A stretch of DNA of 44,696 nucleotides from UBA10908 sp964608965 (GTDB taxonomy: Bacteria; Bacillota; Clostridia; Peptostreptococcales; Anaerovoracaceae). The stretch spans positions 1-44,696 of the forward strand of contig CAZSPZ010000013.1 in the NCBI GenBank assembly GCA_964608965.1. The letters are read 5' to 3'. Shown in pieces: positions 18,601-26,925 of the stretch (position 1 is its first letter; each line of letters begins with the position of its first letter). A model generated the notes under the pieces. The model saw nothing but the letters and a program-made list of their open reading frames with translations, was not told where the DNA came from and did not search any database. Made by a program: the position numbers and the translations under genes.

Positions 18601-19142
18601 TCTTCCTGAAAACGCAAAAAGAAGACCTTCTCAAAGCCATGTCCGACCTCAAATCGATTATTCAGGATATGGACGCGACCATACGACAGAAATTCAAAGA
18701 AAGCTTCGATGCGGTCGTGGAGAATTTTGAAAAAGTCTTCGAGGAACTTTTCGGTGGAGGACATGCAAAATTAACGTTGGAGGATCCTGAAAATCCTCTG
18801 GAAACGAACATCGAGATCGAGGCACAGCCTCCCGGGAAAAAGCTCCAGAACATTACGCTTCTCTCCGGAGGAGAAAAAACAATGACGGCAATCGCCTTAA
18901 TGTTTGCCGTGCTCAGGGCAAAGCCCACGCCCTTTTGCATTCTGGACGAAGTGGAAGCTGCGTTGGACGACACAAATATAGATTGTTTCGCCCGTTATTT
19001 GCGCAAATTCGAAAAGACCCAGTTTGCGCTGGTCACCCACCAAAAGGCGACGATGGAATACGCAAACGTACTTTATGGTGTAACCATGCCGGAGCCCGGC
19101 ATCACAAAAATCTTATCGCTGAAGCTTGGAGAAAGTTTCTAA
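15600..19142 (+). CDS. smc: Chromosome segregation SMC protein
   Basis: 1180 residues, standard for bacterial Smc, the ATPase of the condensin complex with ScpA and ScpB. Walker A is GPNGSGKS at 31-38. Long coiled coils flank a hinge domain at about 503-660 (YAGGVRFLM, GIIGVVGDIL). The ABC signature LLSGGEKTMTA begins at 1087, and Walker B follows in FCILDEVEAALDD. ATG 15600 has AGAGGT upstream and overlaps rnc by 19 bp. The rnc-smc-ftsY order is typical of Firmicutes. scpA and scpB are not in the window. Confidence 0.97.
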   Translation: MYFKRIELNGFKSFADPVVLEFTDGITCIVGPNGSGKSNISDAVRWVLGEQSPKMLRGGKMEEVIFAGTQNRKPKGMAEVTLVLDNAAGILPIDFAEVAITRRMYRSGESEYMINHSPCRLRDIRELIMDTGIGVEGYSIIGQGKIADIISNKMESRREIFEEAAGIVKYRTKKAETERKLENAADNLDRVNDIVKEIEERIGDLEEDSKKASEFLILRDRYKKTEINITLKNIDSVEEKDKAIRQELSELETAIAQGKTAKELLDNELRQKRIAAEELEHRSDAIRDSLLKKTEEIHELLNREELNKERMTSLTRDWERLLAELSVIEERLQRESANGEEFAKSRKGVDEESAKYTAILKEKQKKAAELSATLSEKESLLENKKSMIFELSGKVGAKKSEIQSITSLKGTLTKRLDRLESDSVSDFEGGKDTAAEMQRLRSLFESEAKDVLKNTASLQTVKRELQEEMQELSSLGSRIEEFRIAKGRTSARRKLLEELENAYEGYAGGVRFLMKQNLSGIIGVVGDILKVPKGYEVAIETALGASLQNIVCKDDSCAKTAIALLKENEAGRLTFLPVGNIRAGRQMPSEALQSQKGYIGVASDIVSCREDCRNVLDYLLGRVILCDSLDHAVSLSKHSDSPFRFVTPQGEIINAAGAITGGSLRNNTGNILSRKAEMEELALKLSDLEKELSAAEDSREIKIKFIALKQAEQKQLEEDVRKAEMSQAVRHSEIQQLEAQTEEASQSSNRRMLELEDLKQEIESANKSIQILTDEINSLDQEILSLNKETAELAEKSVEIRQEVLLAKEEETSARMDQSNVFIRIQSADELERRVKAAIEDLLAEKTAKEAEKNSVQAQLSKLEGPEGNAPEALALKEQEKASLEKELSEIQDKRLLSGKNTETMEERRSAADQELYSRQMQKHEADIRLAKLDTQMEALKEKLWEEFEISYVQAMAFASDEFVMSRALKESREIKDRMRELGDVNIGAIKEYEQVSQRYLFLKTQKEDLLKAMSDLKSIIQDMDATIRQKFKESFDAVVENFEKVFEELFGGGHAKLTLEDPENPLETNIEIEAQPPGKKLQNITLLSGGEKTMTAIALMFAVLRAKPTPFCILDEVEAALDDTNIDCFARYLRKFEKTQFALVTHQKATMEYANVLYGVTMPEPGITKILSLKLGESF

Positions 19143-19175
19143 ATACAGAAAGGCGGGCAATGCCCGAAGGATATG

Positions 19176-20072
19176 ATGTCATTTGCACAAAAACCGTCAT
19201 TCTTTGGTAGAATGCAGCAGAAAATCGAAGACGCCATTCTTTTTCGTCCGAAAGTGGACGAGGAAATGCTGGAAAATTTGGAAGATGCACTGATTTCCTC
19301 CGACATCGGTATGGAAACCACCTTGAAAATCATCGCAGAATTGAGAGAGGCCATACGCATGCAGAGGCTCTCCGATCCTAAAGATGTCCAACATCAAATT
19401 CAGGTTATCGTCGAAAAGATGCTCGACAAGGGTGATCATCTGCGCATCGAGGAGAAGCGACCGCTCGTCGTCATGATGGTCGGCGTCAACGGTTCGGGAA
19501 AGACCACTTCCATCGCTAAACTTGCCGGGAAGTTTACTTCTCAAGGCGAATCGGTCCTTTTGATTGCGGCGGACACGTTTCGCGCCGCAGCCGCAGAGCA
19601 GCTTGCCGTATGGGCGGACCGGTTATCGGTACCCATTGTGAAGCACAAAGAAGGGGCGGACCCTTCTGCCGTGATATACGACGGTCTTGCCGCCGCAAAG
19701 GCACGAGGTACCGATGTGATTATCTGCGATACGGCCGGCCGGCTTCAGACGAAGAAAAATCTGATGGCCGAGCTTTCGAAAATGTATAAAGTAATCGACA
19801 GGGAATATCCCCAGGCCGCCAGGGAAACATTGCTTGTTCTGGATTCCACAACAGGGAAAAACGCTGTTTCCCAGGCGAAAGAATTCGGCGAGATAGCCGG
19901 GCTGACGGGGATCATCCTTACAAAGCTGGACGGCACGGCAAAAGGCGGCATCGTGATCACAATAGCGGATGAATTAAACCTCCCGGTTAAATTCATCGGT
20001 GTGGGCGAAGGATTGGAGGATCTTACAGCGTTTGATCCGAAAGAGTTCGCAGACAGTATATTCAGGGGGTAA
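19176..20072 (+). CDS. ftsY: Signal recognition particle receptor FtsY
   Basis: About 298 residues. This SRP-receptor GTPase docks ribosome-SRP complexes at the membrane. The N domain helices come first and the G domain has the P-loop GVNGSGKTT, then DTFRAAAAEQL, DTAGRLQTKKNLM and TKLDGTAKGG, with GVGEGLEDL at the end. The long acidic A domain of E. coli FtsY is missing, as in most Firmicutes. Two ATGs are adjacent at 19173 and 19176. GAAGG at 19166-19170 lies 5 nt before the second, so I use 19176, though 19173 is possible. A GGGC-AAT-GCCC mini-hairpin (19154-19164) precedes the ribosome site. Confidence 0.95.
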   Translation: MSFAQKPSFFGRMQQKIEDAILFRPKVDEEMLENLEDALISSDIGMETTLKIIAELREAIRMQRLSDPKDVQHQIQVIVEKMLDKGDHLRIEEKRPLVVMMVGVNGSGKTTSIAKLAGKFTSQGESVLLIAADTFRAAAAEQLAVWADRLSVPIVKHKEGADPSAVIYDGLAAAKARGTDVIICDTAGRLQTKKNLMAELSKMYKVIDREYPQAARETLLVLDSTTGKNAVSQAKEFGEIAGLTGIILTKLDGTAKGGIVITIADELNLPVKFIGVGEGLEDLTAFDPKEFADSIFRG

Positions 20073-20074
20073 AA

Positions 20075-20725
20075 ATGGACGAAAAATTTGGGAGAGAGCA
20101 CGAAAAAATAGTTCTGGAGGAGTTCGATAAGATAAAGGAGAACTTCCGTGCAAAGAGAGCGGCAGAGACGGAAGAGGATTCTCCCGTTTCCCTGGAAGAT
20201 ATTTTCGGGGCAGATGCGGTGGCTGCTTTGGAAGAGGAATCAACGGAAAAGCAAGAAGATATTTCCGAAGAAGACACAACACCTGCAGCACCTTTGGAAA
20301 ATGCGGACGCAAGCGATATGCCGGGCAAAAGGCTGGGCAGGCTTCAGACAGAGAAAATCGAAGCGGGGAAGAAGCCGGCGGCCGAAAAGCTTTCCGGTGC
20401 ATTCCGCGATATTTCCGGAGAGATTTTAGGCACGATTGCCGCGCTTAAAACAAAGGCTTCTGCCGTCAAAACGTCAAAAGCCGACACGTCAACAGAGCAG
20501 GGGACAGAAATCATAGACGAAGGTGACGAGGATATGAAAAATAAAGGATTCAGTTTCGGACGCAAGAGCCAAAAGGGCAGAACCAAGCAGAAGAAAATAA
20601 AAATCAACTGGAAGAAATTTTTAAGATTTGTTGCCATTTTAGGCGGAATCTGCGTTTTGTTTGTGGCTGTGGTTGTCCTCTTGACCATCAAAGACGCACC
20701 CCAGATTAATCCCACGAATATATAA
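20075..20725 (+). CDS. N-terminal fragment of a class A penicillin-binding protein (ends at in-frame TAA)
   Basis: 216 residues. The first 150 or so are an acidic, low-complexity, apparently cytoplasmic region. A Lys/Arg-rich stretch (GRTKQKKIKINWKKF) and one membrane anchor at about 183-206 follow. The frame then runs into the extracellular linker DAPQINPTNI and stops at TAA 20723-20725. The same frame continues without another stop for 929 codons encoding the glycosyltransferase and transpeptidase. This is therefore the anchor half of one PBP1A-type gene, not an independent protein. An internal ATG at 20534 behind GAGGAT could be an alternative start, close to that of shorter PBP1A proteins. 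It follows ftsY by 2 bp. Confidence 0.8.
   Translation: MDEKFGREHEKIVLEEFDKIKENFRAKRAAETEEDSPVSLEDIFGADAVAALEEESTEKQEDISEEDTTPAAPLENADASDMPGKRLGRLQTEKIEAGKKPAAEKLSGAFRDISGEILGTIAALKTKASAVKTSKADTSTEQGTEIIDEGDEDMKNKGFSFGRKSQKGRTKQKKIKINWKKFLRFVAILGGICVLFVAVVVLLTIKDAPQINPTNI
20723..20725 (+). other. In-frame TAA interrupting the class A PBP gene
   Basis: Codon 217 of the frame that starts at 20075 is TAA. The codons on both sides read as one continuous PBP1A linker (PTNI before, LLAENSVIYDEDG after) in the same frame, so a single base change would restore the full 1146-codon reading frame. TAA is used as an ordinary stop by many other genes in the window, so a reassigned code is excluded. A base error, a recent nonsense mutation or stop readthrough remain. 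Confidence 0.85.
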
Positions 20726-20779
20726 CTTCTGGCAGAGAATTCTGTCATTTACGACGAAGACGGCAAGGTTGTCGATAAC

Positions 20780-23515
20780 GTGTACGCTGGCGATGCGCTT
20801 CGTACGAACATTGAATTCAACCAGCTTCCGGAAAATCTTGTGGATGCTTTCGTTTCCATAGAAGATAAAACATTTTTTGAGCACAACGGCTTTAACGTTG
20901 TGCGTATTTTCGGCGCTATATGGCACAGTGTCACTTCGGGAGAAAAAATAAGCGGTACAAGCACCATTACCCAGCAATTAGCCAGAAACTTATACCTCGC
21001 GGACACAAAGAGCAAACGTTCTATGGTCCGTAAAATAAAGGAAGCATATTATACACTCGTCATAGAAGATGCCCTGACAAAGGAACAAATATTGGAGGCT
21101 TATCTGAATACCATTTATCTTGGTTTCAATTCCAACGGCGTTCAAGCTGCGGCCCAAGCATACTTATCCAAGGATGTGGAAGAACTTTCCCTCGTTGAAT
21201 GTGCGCTTTTGGCTTCCTTGCCACAAAGTCCCAACGCCTATGCTCCGATTAAGCGGCTGGCGACAGAGGATGTCGAAGATTTTGACGTTTTGGATATTAT
21301 CGATAAAAATGACTCCTGGACAACCTATTATAACCCGGTTGTCGAAGACCGTATTCTTCTGACATTGTACTTTATGCATGAACAGGGGAAAATTTCGGAC
21401 GAGGAGTACGAAGAGGCGAAAATAACGCCCATTCGTGATTCGATTGACCCGGGCTCGAGCATTATCATGGCGAACACATCCTCGTTCTTTGCGGACTATC
21501 TGGTCGACCAGGTGATAGCGGATATATCCAACGAATACGGCATGGACGAAGAAGAGGCTTCCGAACTTGTTTATAATGGAGGGTTGCAGATCCACAGCAC
21601 GCTTTCTTTGGATATTCAAAACATTGTGGAAGAAGAATACGATAAAACAGCCAATTTCCCGGCGATAGGATATGCCACGAAAGATAAGAGCGGCAACATT
21701 CTGGATAGCGACGGCAAGATTCTTTTATACAGTATGGATACATTTTTTAACGAGAACGATGATTTCGTGCTGTCTTCCAAGGAATACAAATGGAACGATG
21801 ACGGAAGTCTTTTGATTTACAAGGGCAATCGCCTCAATATTTATAAAACGAGTGTGAAAGGCGAGACGGATTACAGCGTAGAGTTTAAAAACCTTTACGA
21901 AACGGTGGATGGAATCTTTTACAGCAGAGCAGGCGGCGTCTGGAACATTGCCAAGGAATACAAGGATCGGGACAGTGACGGAAACCTTATTATTTCTTCC
22001 CAATTTTTCATAGATAAACCCGATGTCATCACAAAAGGAGAAAATGACACACTCATTTTTGACAGCGAAACATATACGCTGAAGCAAGCTATCGTACAAC
22101 CTCAGTCCGCCATGGTCATTATGGATTACGAAAACGGCCATATCAAAGCGATGACCGGCGGACGGAATATCGACGGAAGAATGCTCTATAACCGCGCGAC
22201 AGCGGCCCGTCAACCCGGATCCTCCATTAAACCGCTTTCTGTTTATTCCGTAGCTCTTCAAAGCGGAGTGGACGGCACCGGCGAATGGACTGCCGCCAGT
22301 CCTTTGGATGATGCTCCGATGAAATACGGAGGAGCGGCATGGCCGAAGAACTGGTACGAAGGATATACCGGCATCAATACCTTAAGACATGCTGTGGAAC
22401 AATCGATCAACGCTTGCGCCGTTAGCCTTTGGATGCAGCTGGATCCGCAGATGTCCGTAGATTTCCTTAAAAACATGGGCGTTACGAGTTTGGTGGAATA
22501 TGGAGAGGTGAACGATATCAATGCTGCGGCCCTTGCGCTTGGCGGTATGACAGCAGGTATTTCTCCGCTGGAAATGACAGGTGCCTACGGCACTTTCGGA
22601 AATGACGGAACATATATTGAACCGATATGCTATACGACTGTTACAAACGGAAGCGGAGATGTTCTTTTGACGAACGAGCCGATTACACACGAGGTCATGG
22701 ATCCTTCCGTTGCGTCGATGATGACGAACATCCTTCTTTCCACGGTAAACAACGGGATTGCCAGCGGCGCGAAAATTGCCGCTCAACCTGTGGCGGGAAA
22801 GACGGGAACCACCTCCGAGCGATACGACGTGTGGTTTTGCGGGTTAACGCCCCAATATTCCGCTGCTTTATGGATCGGAAACGATGTGAATATCCCGATG
22901 AACCAGGGAAGCGGTGCGGCATCTTCTTTGTGGAGCAGAATCATGCAGAGAGTATGCGCCGACCTTCCCAGAGAAGAGTTCCAAATGGAGGGCGAATTTG
23001 AACAGGCAAGTGTAGACAGACTATCCGGCAAATTACCGACTGCCCTCTCCTACATGGATCCAAGAGGAACGGTTATATCGGAAACATTTATTGCCGGGAC
23101 AGTGCCCACGGAAGAAGACGATGCGCACGTTATGGTAAGCGTCTGCGCGGATACAGGATATTTAGCGACGCCTTACTGTATGGACATCGTCAACAAACTG
23201 GCTGTAGTTAGACCGGGTGGAAGCTCGTGGGAAAAAGTGCTTTCCGATTATAAAATGAATACGATGGGATTAAAATCACTTCCCGATGCCATTTACGATG
23301 CGCCGGACTTCTATTGTCCGATTCACAATCCGGATACAGCATCTTACCCCGTTTCTCCTTTGGCCAGCCAAAGCACAGGGAATACTTCACTCATACCCGA
23401 ACCGGTCGACGAAGAGGTGACGGATGGCGCAATAGACGGAACTACCGAGCCGGGCGTCCAGGTGCCTGAAGAAGGCGAAAATCCCGATGTCGACCCAGAG
23501 GAGGACACGGAGTAG
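20780..23515 (+). CDS. Class A penicillin-binding protein, catalytic part (peptidoglycan glycosyltransferase/transpeptidase)
   Basis: The catalytic part of a PBP1A-type enzyme that polymerises and cross-links peptidoglycan. The glycosyltransferase motifs are SIEDKTFFEHNG (catalytic E28 in this numbering) and GTSTITQQLARN, followed by EAYLNTIYLG. The transpeptidase motifs are SSIK with nucleophile S481, the SxN motif SIN, and AGKTGTT. An acidic C-terminal tail rich in Glu, Asp and Pro follows. The frame is open from 20726. GTG 20780 is only the first start-like codon and has a weak, distant AAGG. A product from there would lack the membrane anchor and could not reach the wall, so it is best read as the second part of an interrupted gene. 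Confidence 0.85.
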   Translation: MYAGDALRTNIEFNQLPENLVDAFVSIEDKTFFEHNGFNVVRIFGAIWHSVTSGEKISGTSTITQQLARNLYLADTKSKRSMVRKIKEAYYTLVIEDALTKEQILEAYLNTIYLGFNSNGVQAAAQAYLSKDVEELSLVECALLASLPQSPNAYAPIKRLATEDVEDFDVLDIIDKNDSWTTYYNPVVEDRILLTLYFMHEQGKISDEEYEEAKITPIRDSIDPGSSIIMANTSSFFADYLVDQVIADISNEYGMDEEEASELVYNGGLQIHSTLSLDIQNIVEEEYDKTANFPAIGYATKDKSGNILDSDGKILLYSMDTFFNENDDFVLSSKEYKWNDDGSLLIYKGNRLNIYKTSVKGETDYSVEFKNLYETVDGIFYSRAGGVWNIAKEYKDRDSDGNLIISSQFFIDKPDVITKGENDTLIFDSETYTLKQAIVQPQSAMVIMDYENGHIKAMTGGRNIDGRMLYNRATAARQPGSSIKPLSVYSVALQSGVDGTGEWTAASPLDDAPMKYGGAAWPKNWYEGYTGINTLRHAVEQSINACAVSLWMQLDPQMSVDFLKNMGVTSLVEYGEVNDINAAALALGGMTAGISPLEMTGAYGTFGNDGTYIEPICYTTVTNGSGDVLLTNEPITHEVMDPSVASMMTNILLSTVNNGIASGAKIAAQPVAGKTGTTSERYDVWFCGLTPQYSAALWIGNDVNIPMNQGSGAASSLWSRIMQRVCADLPREEFQMEGEFEQASVDRLSGKLPTALSYMDPRGTVISETFIAGTVPTEEDDAHVMVSVCADTGYLATPYCMDIVNKLAVVRPGGSSWEKVLSDYKMNTMGLKSLPDAIYDAPDFYCPIHNPDTASYPVSPLASQSTGNTSLIPEPVDEEVTDGAIDGTTEPGVQVPEEGENPDVDPEEDTE

Positions 23516-23520
23516 TATTG

Positions 23521-24471
23521 ATGAAAAGAAGATACAAAGTTTTAATAATCATAGCCCTTATGACGGTTCTGGTACTCTCGAACGTTTACCAGAACCGTCA
23601 TATTGCGGTCAAAGAATATTTGATTTATTCAGAAAAAGTACCGACCTCGTTCGAATCTTTTAAAATCGTTCAAGTGACAGATCTCCATTCGATAACGGAT
23701 GGAGAATTCGGAGAAATGTTGTCGGAATTGATTCGTCAGCAAAGCCCGGATATGATTGCTATTACCGGAGATCTGATCGATTCCACCATATACAGCGATG
23801 AAGCCGAGGCTCTGGAAAAAGTGAATTCCGACAGTATCGCTGGGGAAGCCACGGTCGAATTTGTGGCCGGCTTAGTTCAAATTGCCCCGGTATATTTTGT
23901 CTATGGAAACCACGAGATGATTTTATTGGACGATCCTGAGCGCAATAGTTTCAAGGTAGCCCTGGAAGATTTGGGTGTGAATTTTGTGAATAACGAAGTT
24001 TTTACACTGGAAAAAGACTCCGACCAGATCAATATTATCGGGATACAAGATCCGGCAACGCTGTATAAAGATCCCGTATTCGCAGATTCCGGAGAGACGA
24101 GCAAAGAGCGTACTATCGCTATGTTGGATGTTGTTACGCAAAAGGTGGACAACAGTCTTTTTACGATACTTTTGGCGCATAGACCGGAATTTTTTGAAAT
24201 TTATGCGGACTACCCTCTGGACCTTGCCCTGACAGGCCATGCCCACGGAGGACAAATACGGATACCTTTCATCCGAGAGGGTATTTACGCGCCGAATCAG
24301 GGATTTTTCCCGGAATATACGAATGGTTTATATTCTGAAAATTCATTTTCCATGATTGTCGGCCGTGGGTTGGGGAACAGTGTATTTCCTTGCCGCGTGT
24401 TTAACGGACCGGAATTGGTCGCAATAACATTGACAAATTCTGACAAATATGATAGTCTGCAGGAGGAATAG
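23521..24471 (+). CDS. Membrane-anchored metallophosphoesterase (YkuE-like)
   Basis: 316 residues. An N-terminal hydrophobic anchor (about residues 8-24) is followed by a calcineurin-like phosphoesterase domain. The metal-binding motifs appear in order: VTDLHS, TGDLID, GNHE, LAHRPE and TGHAHGGQ. The active site would lie outside the membrane. Related YkuE proteins have been linked to the cell envelope, but the substrate here is unknown. ATG 23521 is preferred over the in-frame TTG at 23518. It lies 5 bp after the PBP stop and is probably co-transcribed with it. Confidence 0.87.
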   Translation: MKRRYKVLIIIALMTVLVLSNVYQNRHIAVKEYLIYSEKVPTSFESFKIVQVTDLHSITDGEFGEMLSELIRQQSPDMIAITGDLIDSTIYSDEAEALEKVNSDSIAGEATVEFVAGLVQIAPVYFVYGNHEMILLDDPERNSFKVALEDLGVNFVNNEVFTLEKDSDQINIIGIQDPATLYKDPVFADSGETSKERTIAMLDVVTQKVDNSLFTILLAHRPEFFEIYADYPLDLALTGHAHGGQIRIPFIREGIYAPNQGFFPEYTNGLYSENSFSMIVGRGLGNSVFPCRVFNGPELVAITLTNSDKYDSLQEE

Positions 24472-24489
24472 GGAGAAGAAAGAGCGATT

Positions 24490-26925
24490 ATGCGGCGACC
24501 ACTGGTCTGCCTTTGCTTTGCGGAGGCCTTTGGACTTCTTCTTTCCTACTATACAGATCTAAAAATGTGGCACCTGTGCATCTTTTGCGCGGGTGTCTTG
24601 ATTTTAGTATGGTCAAACCATAAAAAAGCCGGGTTTCTCCTCGTGCTATCTTTTTTTATTCTTTTGGGTTTCCTTGGAATGGAAGCAGGACAGTCCCGGG
24701 AAAGTAAAATACTGCTTTTTAAAGGTCAGGTTGTGGAGCTTTCCGGCGTTGTCACTAAAGCAGAGATCAAGGACAGATATATTGCGGTTACTGTAAAAGT
24801 AAGAAAGTGCGGAAGTTTAGACAGTGCTCCGTGTCCCGCAAATGAAAATTCGCTGATACGTCTGAATATTGCCAAAGAAGAAAGCGGTGCTTTTGCTGTT
24901 TACGATTTAGTGGGCCGAAACTTTAAAGCCACAGGCAGAGTTTCCGAGCCGCAGGAGAGGCGAAATCCCGGCTGCTTTGACTACCGGCTTTATTTAAAGA
25001 CAAAAGGAATTTATACGATATGCGACGTGTCTGCTTACCGGTTTACAAAAGGAGATGTGGAAAATCATTTCCTGCACTTTCTCTCGGTTCGAAAGGGGGA
25101 TTTTTTTCAAAGAGCGCAGCTGACAATGGGAGAAGACAGTTTTGCGCTGCTTGCCGGCCTTCTTTTCGGTGAAAAAAGCTATATGCAGGACGAAGTGTAC
25201 CAGGAGTTTCAACGAAACGGAATAGCTCATGTTTTGGCCGTGTCAGGACTTCATGTCGGTTTGTTGTATGCGGTGTTGCTTCGTATTTTTAACGGAAGAA
25301 AAAGTATAGGGGTTTCTCTGGCGACCGTATGTGCGATTTTTACCTACGCTGCGCTTTCCAACTTTGCCGTATCGGTGCTCCGGGCCTCGGGCATGATTAT
25401 TCTGGCAATCGCTTCAAGGCATTTTCGAAGAAGATATGACCTCGTGACGGCCGCTTCCGCTGTGGCCATGGTCTTCATTTCGCTGAATCCTTTTCAGATT
25501 TTCGACTCGGGTTTTCAATTGTCTTTTCTCGCCGCCTATTCGTTGGGTGTCATTTTACCGTATGTGGAACTCAAGGTGCTCCAGGTCAGCGATCATTTAA
25601 AGAAAGCATGGATATTCCATGTCGGAAAAATGATGGGTCCATGTTTGGTCATGCAGATTTGCATGGCGCCTCTTGTCGCATTTCAATTTCTCTTGTTCTC
25701 ACCCATAGGTTTGATCATGAACCCTCCGGCGCTGCTGCTTGCGGGGTTGCTTATGCCGGCAGGACTTTTGATGTTTATGATTTCCGTTGCAGCCGGTCCC
25801 ATCTATGCGGTTGCTCCGTCCGGAATTACTGCCATAGATTTAGTTTTTGCTGCGGCATCGGGTGTGGCGGAAGCCTTATGCCGCTGTCTGCAAATGCTTT
25901 CGGAAACCGGCGGAAAAATAGGAGGCGGAGGAGCATGGCCGGCGCCGCCCATCGGTCTTTTGATCCTCTTTTACGGAGTGATTTTTTTTCATTTTTCGGA
26001 AATAAAGTTTATTTCTTCCCGTAGAAAAAAGCATGGGCTGCGGCGGGCAGCCTATTTTGCCGTCGCGGCTTTTGCCTGTCTTTTCCCGGTTGCAGCGGGG
26101 CTTTCTTCTTCTGTCCTGCCTTGGGAATACGATACGCCGCTTCTGACATTCCTGGATGTGGGGCAAGGGGAAAGTCTTCATATTCAAATTGGCGGACTGA
26201 ATATCCTGGTGGATGGCGGGGGAAATTTCTACACCGATATTGCGGAGAAGACACTTCAGCCGTATTTGTTGAAAAACGGCATTACGCATATTGATCTTGC
26301 CGTGATTACCCACGATGATTTAGATCATTCCAAAGGTATCCTGGAGTTGTCCGTCCGCATGGTAATCGACAGGGTGATCGTCGCAGAGCCTTATCAGGAA
26401 AATCCGGAGGCCTATGATGCAATAATATGTTCGAAGCTGGAGTATGTGTCTGCCGGAGACACAATATCTTTAGGTGAAAATGCTTCGCTTAGAATTCTTT
26501 CCCCGGCCTCCGGCACAGCGTTGTCGGCATCTTCCAATTCAAACAGCCTGGTCATGATGCTCTCGTATCTGGGATTGGATATTCTTCTTACCGGAGATAT
26601 GGAAATGATACAGGAAGCGGCATTGGCAGCTGATGCTTCCTGCGATATTCTTAAGGTTGCCCACCATGGCAGCGCCGGATCCACCGGCCCTGATTTTATA
26701 GCGGCGGCAAGTCCGTCCTTTGCCGTTATTTCATGCGGAATAGGGAACAGTCACGGGCATCCGTCCTCCAGGGTCATTGAATTATTGGAAAACTCAGGTA
26801 TAATAATCGGTAGGACAGATATTTCCGGAGCGCTTTGTCTGCGCTCGATTACAGAGGAGTTCTTTGTCTTTAAGAACGCTTCCAAGGAAATAGTTTGGCA
26901 AATTCCCCGAAAGGATTTTTTATGA
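24490..26925 (+). CDS. comEC: ComEC/Rec2 DNA-uptake channel protein
   Basis: 811 residues. An N-terminal DUF4131-type region comes first, with membrane helices and an OB-like part. The ComEC competence domain follows with many membrane segments (FQRNGIAHVLAVSGLHVGLLY). The C-terminal metallo-beta-lactamase-like domain starts near residue 550 with FLDVGQGESLHI, THDDLDHSKG, LLTGDME and VAHHGS. ComEC carries single-stranded DNA across the membrane during transformation, and the C-terminal domain is thought to degrade the other strand. It overlaps holA (ATGA), the usual Firmicutes neighbour. comEA is not in the window, so competence itself cannot be inferred. Confidence 0.92.
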   Translation: MRRPLVCLCFAEAFGLLLSYYTDLKMWHLCIFCAGVLILVWSNHKKAGFLLVLSFFILLGFLGMEAGQSRESKILLFKGQVVELSGVVTKAEIKDRYIAVTVKVRKCGSLDSAPCPANENSLIRLNIAKEESGAFAVYDLVGRNFKATGRVSEPQERRNPGCFDYRLYLKTKGIYTICDVSAYRFTKGDVENHFLHFLSVRKGDFFQRAQLTMGEDSFALLAGLLFGEKSYMQDEVYQEFQRNGIAHVLAVSGLHVGLLYAVLLRIFNGRKSIGVSLATVCAIFTYAALSNFAVSVLRASGMIILAIASRHFRRRYDLVTAASAVAMVFISLNPFQIFDSGFQLSFLAAYSLGVILPYVELKVLQVSDHLKKAWIFHVGKMMGPCLVMQICMAPLVAFQFLLFSPIGLIMNPPALLLAGLLMPAGLLMFMISVAAGPIYAVAPSGITAIDLVFAAASGVAEALCRCLQMLSETGGKIGGGGAWPAPPIGLLILFYGVIFFHFSEIKFISSRRKKHGLRRAAYFAVAAFACLFPVAAGLSSSVLPWEYDTPLLTFLDVGQGESLHIQIGGLNILVDGGGNFYTDIAEKTLQPYLLKNGITHIDLAVITHDDLDHSKGILELSVRMVIDRVIVAEPYQENPEAYDAIICSKLEYVSAGDTISLGENASLRILSPASGTALSASSNSNSLVMMLSYLGLDILLTGDMEMIQEAALAADASCDILKVAHHGSAGSTGPDFIAAASPSFAVISCGIGNSHGHPSSRVIELLENSGIIIGRTDISGALCLRSITEEFFVFKNASKEIVWQIPRKDFL

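Noticed and set aside
15600..19142. Short forward-frame open reading frames inside smc
   Set aside because: They are alternate-frame shadows within a full-length, motif-complete smc.
20780..23515. Independent soluble PBP starting at GTG 20780
   Set aside because: The start has only a weak, distant AAGG, and the protein would lack the membrane anchor that lies in frame just upstream of the TAA.
20075..23515. Stop-codon reassignment or selenocysteine/pyrrolysine use in the PBP gene
   Set aside because: The codon is TAA, and TAA ends many other genes in this window, so it cannot be generally reassigned.
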